Of a stretch of 5,598 nt of DNA, positions 1 through 5,598 are shown piece after piece. A program made the translations under genes and the position numbers. Under the pieces are notes generated by a model, which worked only from the letters and a program-made list of their open reading frames with translations, did no database searches and was not told the origin of the DNA. This DNA comes from Candidatus Gallibacteroides avistercoris (GTDB taxonomy: Bacteria > Bacteroidota > Bacteroidia > Bacteroidales > CHK158-818), in the NCBI GenBank assembly GCA_018714665.1, contig DVNA01000175.1, forward strand, positions 1 to 5,598, written 5' to 3'. How positions within the stretch are numbered: the stretch's first letter is position 1; every line of letters starts with the position of its first letter.

Positions 1-344
1 GGGCATTGAAGAATAACCTTACGATTGAGGAAAAACGTTTGATACAGTGTGGTGTGGCTGAATTCAGGCAACATTTGTGTATTGTTATTACCGAAGGAAC
101 CTCTTGTGGGGCCTGTTCAGAACATTGTCCTACGCAAGCCGTAAAAATGGTTCCGTATAAGGACGGATTGACACTGCCTCAATTAGACAAGACCTTATGT
201 ATCGGATGTGGCGGTTGTGAATATATCTGTCCGGTTTTGCCTCATAAAGCCATATATGTCGAGGGTTTATCTGTACAAGGAAAGGCCAAGGAACCGGAAC
301 GGGGAAAAGAAGAGACTCATACGGTGGATGATTTCGGATTCTAG
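1..344 (+). CDS. 4Fe-4S dicluster ferredoxin-domain protein, C-terminal part (5' end outside window)
   Basis: This is the C-terminal end of an iron-sulfur protein, probably an electron-transfer component. The reading frame is open to the left edge (first full codon at 3). The only start-like codon near the edge is TTG at 6, with no upstream context, so I treat the gene as truncated by the window. Numbering from that TTG, residues 65-76 carry a classical CxxCxxCxxxCP cluster motif (C65, C68, C71, C75). Residues 34-42 carry CxxCxxxCP (C34, C37, C41), whose expected first cysteine position is Gly31; C25 may supply the fourth ligand. A charged linker follows, ending in an acidic/aromatic VDDFGF tail. 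No membrane segment or signal is visible in this part. I recall similar C-termini in larger Bacteroidales NapG/NapH-like 4Fe-4S proteins, but the parent protein cannot be identified from the fragment. The stop overlaps the convergent methyltransferase stop by 4 bases. Confidence 0.85.
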   Translation, partial: ALKNNLTIEEKRLIQCGVAEFRQHLCIVITEGTSCGACSEHCPTQAVKMVPYKDGLTLPQLDKTLCIGCGGCEYICPVLPHKAIYVEGLSVQGKAKEPERGKEETHTVDDFGF

Positions 345-1543
345 TCCGTTATTTTCTTTCCGATTATAAGTTTTTTATTATCAGGGAATAAGGTGGTGGC
401 AAATAGATAAATGTCGCCACCTTCTTTTATTCTCATTTTTCCCCGTAATGTATCTGCGGAGAGAGGAAAGTTCCGAACGGAGACATTAGCCTGGGGATAT
501 TTACGAGCAACCGATACCATGTTTTTCTTTGAAAAATCGAAAGACTCTGTTATTTCGAAAATGCGACCAGGAAAATAGCCGATCATTTCATCTGATGTGT
601 ATAAATGACTGTTTATATGTAATTTGCCAATACGGTATTGGGCCGATATAGATTTGAATAAACCAGCTTTCAGAATGGATGCGTTAGGCTCGTATAAAAA
701 CCGATGAACTTCGCCCGAGATAACGGGGATATTCTCTTTCTCTTCCTTGAATCCAGCAGTATAAATTTGCTCTTTACCGCTTGTCGAAAAGTTGACGCAA
801 ACAAGCTGTGTATTCTTGTCTGAGGAGGTTTTGTCTATGACAAATAACAGCTCTTTACATTCATTTCTTACCGATAATATATGTACCTGGGTAACATCTC
901 CAAGAGCCAGCAAAGAGGCATGAATATCCAGCATGGGGGAGGCCTTAATAATGAGTCTTTTCCCTTTGGTTAGTATTTTATTTTTGAGCTTTAATATATC
1001 TGGTTCACAATCAGATAGAGCATAAAGCCGCCTGTTTTCATTGCCTCGTCGGGCTGGGTCTATGTAATAGGTATCTGAGAAACAGTTTGTTGAGTCGATA
1101 TAATGTTCGCAATTATCATGGACAATCTGGACGGAAGATGCTTCCAGTTCAGAGAAATTGTGAATTGCCGCTTCACAGTAATCTTGGTTTATCTCTACAT
1201 AAATAGCTCGTTGGGCTACTTGTGATAAATAAAAAGAATCGATTCCTAAGCCGCCGGTCAAGTCGCATACGGAATTCCCGTGGAGTAATCGTTGTTTGTA
1301 TTGGGCCGTAATTTCAGAAGAGGCTTGTTCATAAGATAACTTGGAGGGAAATATCAGTCGGAAATTTTTGTACCAATTGGGAAGTTTCAGTTTTATTTTT
1401 TTTCGAATCTCAATCTGTTCGACAGCAAATGTATAATCAAAAGGGAAATTTTTATTCTTCTTTAAAAGCAATGTGTGGATATCATCATTGAGGTGTTCTT
1501 TGATAAATGAAAAAAAATCTGTTGTATAAGAGTAGTTACTCAT
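341..1543 (-). CDS. class I SAM-dependent methyltransferase with THUMP-like C-terminal domain (PG_1098-like)
   Basis: The 400-residue product is a putative methyltransferase, probably cytoplasmic and acting on RNA; the substrate is unknown. A helical N-terminal region (about 1-85) precedes a Rossmann-type methyltransferase core (about 88-245). Motif I is DLTGGLGID (94-102), the acidic residue ending strand 2 is E117, and the catalytic-loop equivalent is YIDPARR (160-166) in place of NPPY/DPPY. Residues about 270-320 match the small ferredoxin-like fold domain described for P. gingivalis PG_1098. Residues about 325-395 match the THUMP_like domain, with a run from R357 to G376 and the GGDIYLFATT segment. 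The DxTxGLGxD pattern recalls RsmJ-type 16S rRNA methyltransferases, but that is only a motif resemblance. The ATG at 1543 begins a full-length protein with no Shine-Dalgarno, as is usual in Bacteroidota. The gene is monocistronic here, separated from the upstream operon by a terminator. Family assignment is from recalled motifs. Confidence 0.85.
   Translation of the reverse strand: MSNYSYTTDFFSFIKEHLNDDIHTLLLKKNKNFPFDYTFAVEQIEIRKKIKLKLPNWYKNFRLIFPSKLSYEQASSEITAQYKQRLLHGNSVCDLTGGLGIDSFYLSQVAQRAIYVEINQDYCEAAIHNFSELEASSVQIVHDNCEHYIDSTNCFSDTYYIDPARRGNENRRLYALSDCEPDILKLKNKILTKGKRLIIKASPMLDIHASLLALGDVTQVHILSVRNECKELLFVIDKTSSDKNTQLVCVNFSTSGKEQIYTAGFKEEKENIPVISGEVHRFLYEPNASILKAGLFKSISAQYRIGKLHINSHLYTSDEMIGYFPGRIFEITESFDFSKKNMVSVARKYPQANVSVRNFPLSADTLRGKMRIKEGGDIYLFATTLFPDNKKLIIGKKITD
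390..428 (+). terminator. probable intrinsic terminator of the 4Fe-4S gene, inside the opposite gene
   Basis: About 45 bases after the ferredoxin-type stop, 390-400 (AAGGTGGTGGC) pairs with 413-423 (GTCGCCACCTT). The stem is 11 bp with a 12-base loop, followed by CTTTTATTC and a further T-run. Two of the pairs (397/416 and 399/414) are G-U wobbles only when read as plus-strand RNA; in minus-strand RNA they would be A-C mismatches, which favours plus-strand function. The element lies within codons 374-385 of the convergent methyltransferase. The T-tract is interrupted, so termination efficiency is uncertain, and the pairing could partly reflect the protein-coding constraint. Confidence 0.5.
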
Positions 1544-1678
1544 TTAAAGAATCTATATTTGTTATATAATATATATTATGATAAATAAAAAATATTCAAT
1601 TTACTTATTTCCTATTTTTTCTCTTTTGATCCAATGATATGATGTGGCCAATGCAGTCATTTTTCTTTTTCTTTCCTG

Positions 1679-1715
1679 AAAAAAATCCCAACAAGATTCT
1701 TATTGGGATTTTTTG
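1679..1715 (-). terminator. intrinsic terminator of the aspS-nif3-zinc ribbon operon
   Basis: TCCCAA (1686-1691) pairs perfectly with TTGGGA (1703-1708) around an 11-base loop. The stem extends outward through six A:T pairs (1680-1685 with 1709-1714), giving A- and T-tracts on both flanks. Read on the minus strand, the hairpin starts about 22 bases after the zinc-ribbon stop and ends in a run of seven U's, the expected form of a Rho-independent terminator. The symmetry would let it work on the plus strand too, but no plus-strand gene precedes it. Confidence 0.88.
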
Positions 1716-1735
1716 TATAGCGGATTTTTTGTTTC

Positions 1736-2500
1736 TTATTCAGTTACTCCGGCTAATTCCGGGTCTATCATAATTCGACCGCAGTATTCACAAACAATGA
1801 TTTTTTTACGCAGTTTGATGTCCAGTTGTCTTTGTGGCGGAATCTTGTTAAAACAGCCTCCACAAGCGTCGCGCTGGATATATACTACGGCTAAACCGTT
1901 ACGAGCGTTTTTCCGGATACGTTTAAAGGCTGATAATAATCGAGGTTCGATATTTTGTTCCAACTTTTTGGCCTGTTCGCGGAGTTTTTCTTCGTCTTGT
2001 TTGGTTTCCGAAACAATTTCGTCCAGTTCGTTTTTCTTTTCGGTCAAATCGATATGGCGTTCGGCCAATAACTCTTCGCAATGTTTTACTTCCTGGGCTT
2101 TGTCTTCTGCTTGTTTGGTGAATTCGCCAATTCGTTTTTCACAAAGTTCTATTTCCAAAGTTTGAAATTCTATCTCTTTGCTAAGAAAATCGAATTCACG
2201 GTTATTGCGTACGTTTTCTTGCTGCTCGGTATATTTGGATATAAGGTTTTTTGCATTTAATATTTCGTTTTTCTTACCCGAAATAGCCGTATTAAGCTCA
2301 TTTATATCGGCCTGGAAATTTTTGATACGGGTTTCTAATCCGGCAATTTCGTCTTCCAGATCTTGTACTTCCAACGGGAGTTCTCCTCGCAGGGTTTTGA
2401 TGCGGTCTATTTCTGAAAGTACGGATTGCAATTCATACAGCGTTTTAAGTTTTTCTTCTACTGTATATTCTTTTTCAACTTTTGTTTTATCAGTAGCCAT
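1736..2500 (-). CDS. coiled-coil protein with C4-type zinc ribbon (DUF164 / zf-RING_7 family)
   Basis: The 254-residue product has a long charged, heptad-rich helical region (about 12-195), predicted coiled coil, followed by a compact C-terminal zinc ribbon. The ribbon ligands are C213 and C216 (CGGC) and C237 and C240 (CEYC), followed by GRIMID, the family's typical CxxCGRI(L/M) ending. NNREFDFLSKEIE (99-111) matches a conserved patch of the coiled-coil part. Known relatives include Helicobacter HP0958/FlgZ and Chlamydia CdsZ, linked to flagellar or type III secretion functions. Neither system is visible here, so those roles should not be carried over, and the Bacteroidales function is unknown. 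There is no signal peptide or membrane segment, so it is likely cytoplasmic. It is the last gene of the operon, starting 5 bases after the nif3 stop with no Shine-Dalgarno. The length is normal for the family, and all four zinc ligands are intact. Confidence 0.9.
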   Translation of the reverse strand: MATDKTKVEKEYTVEEKLKTLYELQSVLSEIDRIKTLRGELPLEVQDLEDEIAGLETRIKNFQADINELNTAISGKKNEILNAKNLISKYTEQQENVRNNREFDFLSKEIEFQTLEIELCEKRIGEFTKQAEDKAQEVKHCEELLAERHIDLTEKKNELDEIVSETKQDEEKLREQAKKLEQNIEPRLLSAFKRIRKNARNGLAVVYIQRDACGGCFNKIPPQRQLDIKLRKKIIVCEYCGRIMIDPELAGVTE

Positions 2501-2505
2501 ATTGA

Positions 2506-3609
2506 TTACAAATAATTTATCGGATTTGTTTCTACCATTGAATAATACGTCGCAAATGTAGGGAATTTTTTCGTAATTATATCATAAAAAATCTCTTTTG
2601 TATATTGCTCGCTTTCGTAATGGCCGATCTCGGACAATACGATTTGCGATTGGTAGTCGAGATAATCATGATATTTTATCTCGCCTGTCAGAAAAATGTC
2701 AGCCCCTTTATTTACGGCTTGTTTGATTAAAAATGCACCTGCTCCTCCACACAAGGCAACGGTCTTTATCGGGCGGTTATGTAACGGGGAATGTTTCAGG
2801 GTTGACAAGTGGAACGTCTCTTTGATATGCTGTAAAAACGATCGCTCATCCATGGCCGATGGCAATTTCCCGATCAGGCCAGAACCGGCTCCCTCCCACT
2901 GATTTTGAAGGGATATGATGTCAAACGCGGGTTCTTCATACGGATGTACTTTTTGTAATAGTTGGATGGCTTTCGTTTTAAGATATGCAGGAAGAACGGT
3001 TTCGATACAAGTCTCTTTTTCATAATGGAGTTGCCCAATCTTACCTCGAAAAGGGCTACACGTCTCCCCTGCCTTGAACGAACCTTCTCCTTCTGCGTTA
3101 AAGCTGCAATGATCGTATTTACCTATATGACCTATCCCGGCGGAGAATAATGCAGTTCTGATTTCTGAGGCATAGTCGATGGGGACATAGACTCTTAATT
3201 TCAATAATTTATCAGAAACAGGATCTAAAACGGTCGTATCTTCCAATCCTATTTTTTGAGCTATTTTCTGGTTCACACCTTCTCGGACGTTGTCCATACA
3301 AGTGTGGGATGCGTATATAGCCACTTGGTGTTGGATGGCTTTTATGATAATCCGTTCTACACAAGTACTCCCGGTAATGGACTTTACACCCTTGAACAGT
3401 AAAGGATGATGGGCGATAATTAAATTGATATTCTTGTTAATAGCTTCTTCTACAACCTCTTCTGTTACATCGATGGATAATAAGACACCGGAAGTCATTG
3501 CCTCCGGGTCTCCTATTTGCAATCCGCAGTTGTCATAATTTTCTTGTAAAGCTGTCGGGGCAAACTCTTCAATAGCTTGTATGATCTGGCGAATGGAGAG
3601 GTTTGTCAT
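2506..3609 (-). CDS. Nif3-like dinuclear metal centre hexameric protein (YbgI/YqfO family)
   Basis: This 367-residue protein is a Nif3-family member, often labelled 'GTP cyclohydrolase 1 type 2 homolog' although the physiological reaction is not established. Two halves of the Nif3 fold are visible. The N-terminal half has NYDNCGLQIGDP (24-35), IIAHHPLLFKG (64-74) and SHTCMDN (101-107). The C-terminal half has CGGAGAF (287-293), FLTGEIKYHD (306-315) and EIGHYESE (327-334). By comparison with E. coli YbgI, the metal ligands should be H67, H68, D106, H330 and E334, and all are present. Between the halves (about 133-235) is the extra PII/CutA-like domain found in longer homologues such as Bacillus YqfO, ending in HPYEEPAFD (222-230). 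This explains the length of about 367 against about 250 for YbgI. It is the middle gene of the operon, starting 2 bases after the aspS stop (TAAGCATG). No Shine-Dalgarno is seen. Family call is firm; function is open. Confidence 0.93.
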   Translation of the reverse strand: MTNLSIRQIIQAIEEFAPTALQENYDNCGLQIGDPEAMTSGVLLSIDVTEEVVEEAINKNINLIIAHHPLLFKGVKSITGSTCVERIIIKAIQHQVAIYASHTCMDNVREGVNQKIAQKIGLEDTTVLDPVSDKLLKLRVYVPIDYASEIRTALFSAGIGHIGKYDHCSFNAEGEGSFKAGETCSPFRGKIGQLHYEKETCIETVLPAYLKTKAIQLLQKVHPYEEPAFDIISLQNQWEGAGSGLIGKLPSAMDERSFLQHIKETFHLSTLKHSPLHNRPIKTVALCGGAGAFLIKQAVNKGADIFLTGEIKYHDYLDYQSQIVLSEIGHYESEQYTKEIFYDIITKKFPTFATYYSMVETNPINYL

Positions 3610-3611
3610 GC

Positions 3612-5372
3612 TTACTGTTTTTCTGAGAGGTTGAGTTTTAGTTGTAATTCATCCAATTGTTCCGTTGATATGGGCGATGGAGCCTCCATCATAACATCCC
3701 GCCCGGAATTGTTTTTGGGGAATGCTATGCAGTCTCTGATGGAATCGAGCCCGGCAAACATCGAGACGAAGCGGTCTAACCCGAAAGCCAACCCTCCGTG
3801 GGGAGGTGCTCCATATTTGAAAGCATTGATTAAACAACCGAATTGGCTCTGTATTTGTTCGTCATTGAACCCTAAGATACGGAACATGGTGTTTTGCAGT
3901 TGGCTGTCGTATATACGTATCGAACCGCCTCCCAGTTCCACACCATTCACCACCATATCGTAGGCATTGGCTCTTACTTTTCCCGGATCAGTTTCTAGTA
4001 AGGGGATATCTTCGGGTTTAGGTGCGGTAAAGGGATGGTGCATGGCATAATAGCGTTGCGTTTCATCGTCCCATTCCAGCAACGGGAAATCTATTACCCA
4101 TAACGGGGCAAAGACATCTTTGTTGCGTAACCCCAGTCGGGTACCCATTTCCAACCGTAATTCGCACAATGCTTTTTGAGTTTGAGCGGTTTTACCGGCC
4201 AGAATCAGAATCAAGTCTCCGGGTTTGGCGTTAAACCGTTGAGCCCATCTCTGCAAATCATCCTGTCCGTAAAATTTATCGACGGATGATTTAAATGTTC
4301 CCCCCTCTTCGCAGCGTACATATACGAGCCCCTTGGCTCCGATTTGGGGACGTTTTACGAATTCAGTCAGTTCATCTATCTGTTTTCGCGTATAGGTAGC
4401 GCATCCTTCTGCACAAATACCTGCCACGTATTCAGCGCTGTCGAATACCCCGAAATTTTTCCCTTCGGTAAGATCTTTTATTTCCACGAATTTCATGCCG
4501 AAACGGATATCCGGTTTGTCGCTTCCGTAATACTTCATGGCATCGGCATATTGTATTCTTGGAAAAGGTTCGGTAAAGTCGATATTCTTGATGTATTTGA
4601 ACAAGTGTTTGGCCATCCCCTCAAACATGGTTAAGACATCTTCCTGTTCTACGAAAGACATCTCGCAGTCTATCTGTGTAAATTCCGGTTGACGGTCGGC
4701 CCGCAGGTCTTCGTCCCGAAAACATTTTACGATCTGGAAATAGCGGTCGAATCCGGAGACCATCAACAGCTGCTTGAATTGCTGTGGCGATTGCGGCAAG
4801 GCATAAAACTCTCCGGGGTTCATCCTGGACGGAACGACAAAATCGCGTGCTCCTTCCGGAGTGGATTTCATCAAAACCGGAGTTTCGATTTCCAGAAAAT
4901 GATGTTCATCCAAATAACGCCGTACTTCAAATGCCATTTTATGGCGTAATTCCAGATTCTTCCGTACACAGGGGCGGCGTAAATCCAGGTAGCGGTATTG
5001 CATTCGCAATTCATCTCCCCCATCGGTATCTTCTTCTATGGTAAAAGGAGGGACTTCTGATTTGTTTAATAAACGAAGCTCTTCTGCTGTAATCTCTATT
5101 TCTCCTGTCGGCAAATTTTTGTTTGCGTTGGATCGGGCATTAACTGTACCGGTTACCTGAATAACATATTCACGCCCTAATTTATTGGCTTGTTCGCAAA
5201 GAGTTGCGTTTTTGTCTTGGTTAAAAACCAGTTGAGTGATGCCGTATCTGTCGCGAAGATCAACGAAAGTCATCCCTCCCATTTTTCGGGAACGTTGTAC
5301 CCATCCAGCTAATGTTACTTTTTTATTGAGGTCTGACAGACGTAATTCTCCACAAGAATGAGTCCTAAACAT
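3612..5372 (-). CDS. aspS: aspartate--tRNA ligase (bacterial-type AspRS)
   Basis: This cytoplasmic class IIb synthetase attaches aspartate to tRNA-Asp using ATP. The 586-residue product has the full bacterial architecture. An N-terminal OB-fold anticodon-binding domain (about 1-105) includes GWVQRSRKMGG (23-33). The catalytic core has motif 1 around P165, the QSPQ loop (194-197), motif 2 FRDEDLRADRQPEF (218-231) and motif 3 GLAFGLDRF (527-535). A GAD insertion domain (about 295-415) lies within the core. Predicted aspartate/ATP contacts R219, D235, E479, R486 and R534 are present by comparison with E. coli AspRS. M31 occupies the position that is Leu in discriminating and His in some non-discriminating AspRS, so a discriminating enzyme is likely (inference). 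The ATG at 5372 gives the standard MFRTHSCGELRL opening; a longer frame from TTG at 5495 would add 41 hydrophobic, non-homologous residues and run through the promoter. It is the first gene of the three-gene operon. Confidence 0.98.
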   Translation of the reverse strand: MFRTHSCGELRLSDLNKKVTLAGWVQRSRKMGGMTFVDLRDRYGITQLVFNQDKNATLCEQANKLGREYVIQVTGTVNARSNANKNLPTGEIEITAEELRLLNKSEVPPFTIEEDTDGGDELRMQYRYLDLRRPCVRKNLELRHKMAFEVRRYLDEHHFLEIETPVLMKSTPEGARDFVVPSRMNPGEFYALPQSPQQFKQLLMVSGFDRYFQIVKCFRDEDLRADRQPEFTQIDCEMSFVEQEDVLTMFEGMAKHLFKYIKNIDFTEPFPRIQYADAMKYYGSDKPDIRFGMKFVEIKDLTEGKNFGVFDSAEYVAGICAEGCATYTRKQIDELTEFVKRPQIGAKGLVYVRCEEGGTFKSSVDKFYGQDDLQRWAQRFNAKPGDLILILAGKTAQTQKALCELRLEMGTRLGLRNKDVFAPLWVIDFPLLEWDDETQRYYAMHHPFTAPKPEDIPLLETDPGKVRANAYDMVVNGVELGGGSIRIYDSQLQNTMFRILGFNDEQIQSQFGCLINAFKYGAPPHGGLAFGLDRFVSMFAGLDSIRDCIAFPKNNSGRDVMMEAPSPISTEQLDELQLKLNLSEKQ

Positions 5373-5413
5373 ATTTATTGAGATTTTAAACACTAATTTT
5401 TTACTTATGCACG

Positions 5414-5421
5414 CAAAAGTA
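5414..5421 (-). promoter_or_regulatory. candidate -7 box of the aspS operon promoter
   Basis: Read on the minus strand this is TACTTTTG, an exact match to the Bacteroidota -7 consensus TAnnTTTG. It would put the transcript start near 5407 and give a leader of about 35 bases before the aspS ATG at 5372. No canonical TTG/TTTG is found at the expected upstream spacing (only TTTA and TATA around 5437-5444). The -33 element is therefore weak and the call moderate. Confidence 0.5.
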
Positions 5422-5487
5422 TAACAAAAAAGCGAGTAAATATAGCGATTTGAGAAAATGTTTGGGAACAAAAAATAAAAATAAAGA

Positions 5488-5518
5488 TTTGTCAATTAAA
5501 AAAAATGTAATACATTTG
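5488..5518 (+). promoter_or_regulatory. Bacteroidota-type promoter of the tRNA-Lys gene
   Basis: TTTG at 5488-5491 (-33 element) is followed after exactly 19 bases by TACATTTG at 5511-5518, a perfect TAnnTTTG -7 box. This is the consensus arrangement for the primary sigma factor of Bacteroidota. The predicted start near 5524 leaves about 25 bases before the mature tRNA 5' end at 5550, to be removed by RNase P. The -7 box is overlapped by a perfect inverted repeat, AAATGTA-A-TACATTT (5503-5517). Confidence 0.85.
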
Positions 5519-5549
5519 CATCGCTTTTGAAAACAAAGGCAACTCGGAT

Positions 5550-5598
5550 GATTCGCTAGCTCAGCAGGTAGAGCACAACACTTTTAATGTTGGGGTCC
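5550..5598 (+). tRNA. tRNA-Lys (anticodon UUU), 3' end cut by window
   Basis: The first 49 bases of a tRNA are present. The 5' acceptor strand is 5550-5556, followed by TA at 5557-5558. The D stem GCTC (5559-5562) pairs with GAGC (5571-5574) around the loop AGCAGGTA. The anticodon stem CAACA (5576-5580) pairs with TGTTG (5588-5592) around the loop CTTTTAA. The anticodon TTT is at 5583-5585, reading lysine AAA/AAG codons. The variable region begins at 5593. The T arm and 3' acceptor strand lie beyond the right edge, so acceptor pairing cannot be checked. The gene is transcribed divergently from aspS under its own consensus promoter. More tRNA genes may follow outside the window. Confidence 0.93.

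Noticed and set aside
1554..1561. Plus-strand TATATTTG, matching the Bacteroidota -7 consensus, possibly driving a small RNA ending at the 1679-1715 hairpin
   Set aside because: There is no TTG/TTTG at the needed 19-21 base spacing upstream (the nearest TTG, at 1522, is 29 bases away). The surrounding DNA is so AT-rich that a chance match is likely, and no structured transcript or ORF follows.
1631..1653. Direct repeat CCAATG (1631-1636 and 1648-1653) and the TGGCCA palindrome at 1645-1650, a GC-richer island in the AT-rich gap
   Set aside because: Two 6-base copies and a 6-base palindrome are too short to separate from chance, and no third copy is present.
1544..1678. Promoter of the methyltransferase in the AT-rich gap
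   Set aside because: One must exist, since a terminator precedes the gene. The best minus-strand candidate (TTG at 1599-1597 followed by TATATATT-like sequence) matches the -7 consensus poorly, so I do not annotate a site.
1713..2165. Plus-strand open frames opposite the zinc-ribbon, nif3 and aspS genes (for example 1713-2165, 2178-2561, 3577-3963, 4344-4634, 4689-4949)
   Set aside because: They are antisense shadows of well-supported genes. Their translations are Ser/Phe/Cys-rich with no recognisable domain, and none has a promoter or start context.
3649..3837. Minus-strand 62-codon frame inside aspS
   Set aside because: It is an out-of-frame shadow within the conserved motif 3 region of aspS and has no independent evidence.
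5373..5495. N-terminal extension of AspRS by 41 residues from TTG at 5495
   Set aside because: The extension is hydrophobic, AT-driven and unlike any AspRS N-terminus. The MFRTHSCGEL start at 5372 matches the family, and a promoter-like -7 box lies inside the extension.
1..5598. Mobile element, CRISPR array, toxin-antitoxin, defence or prophage genes
   Set aside because: No transposase-like frame, no spaced repeat array, no integrase and no compositional break were seen. Every substantial frame belongs to a housekeeping or conserved family.

Overview
This window looks like an ordinary stretch of chromosome from a member of the order Bacteroidales. The evidence is a near-signature Bacteroidales-type AspRS, a methyltransferase resembling the Porphyromonas gingivalis PG_1098 family, and a textbook Bacteroidota promoter (TTTG, 19 bases, TAnnTTTG) in front of a tRNA gene. 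Start codons lack Shine-Dalgarno sequences and intergenic DNA is AT-rich. The genus cannot be fixed from the sequence alone.

Layout. From 1 to 344 on the plus strand is the C-terminal end of a two-cluster 4Fe-4S protein that runs in from the left edge. It converges tail-to-tail with a minus-strand class I SAM-dependent methyltransferase with a THUMP-like C-terminus (341-1543). The two stop codons share the palindrome CTAG, and a probable terminator for the plus-strand gene lies inside the methyltransferase coding sequence. An AT-rich gap (1544-1735) holds a clear intrinsic terminator that ends the next minus-strand unit. That unit, read right to left, is aspS (3612-5372), a Nif3-family dinuclear-metal protein (2506-3609) and a coiled-coil/C4 zinc-ribbon protein (1736-2500). 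The gaps between these genes are only 2 and 5 bases, so it is very likely one operon. From 5373 to 5549 is a divergent promoter region, with aspS leftward and a tRNA-Lys(UUU) gene rightward; the tRNA is cut by the right edge.

Function. aspS charges tRNA-Asp for translation. The two genes behind it are widely conserved but poorly understood: Nif3 is a metal-binding hexamer family, and the zinc-ribbon protein belongs to the DUF164/zf-RING_7 group. The methyltransferase probably modifies an RNA, but its substrate is not known. The truncated ferredoxin-like protein is likely an electron-transfer component.

I found no mobile element, CRISPR array, toxin-antitoxin pair, defence system or prophage trace. 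The points worth a second look concern gene-end architecture, an odd cysteine pattern, a palindrome over the tRNA promoter, and the unexplained aspS-nif3-zinc-ribbon linkage.
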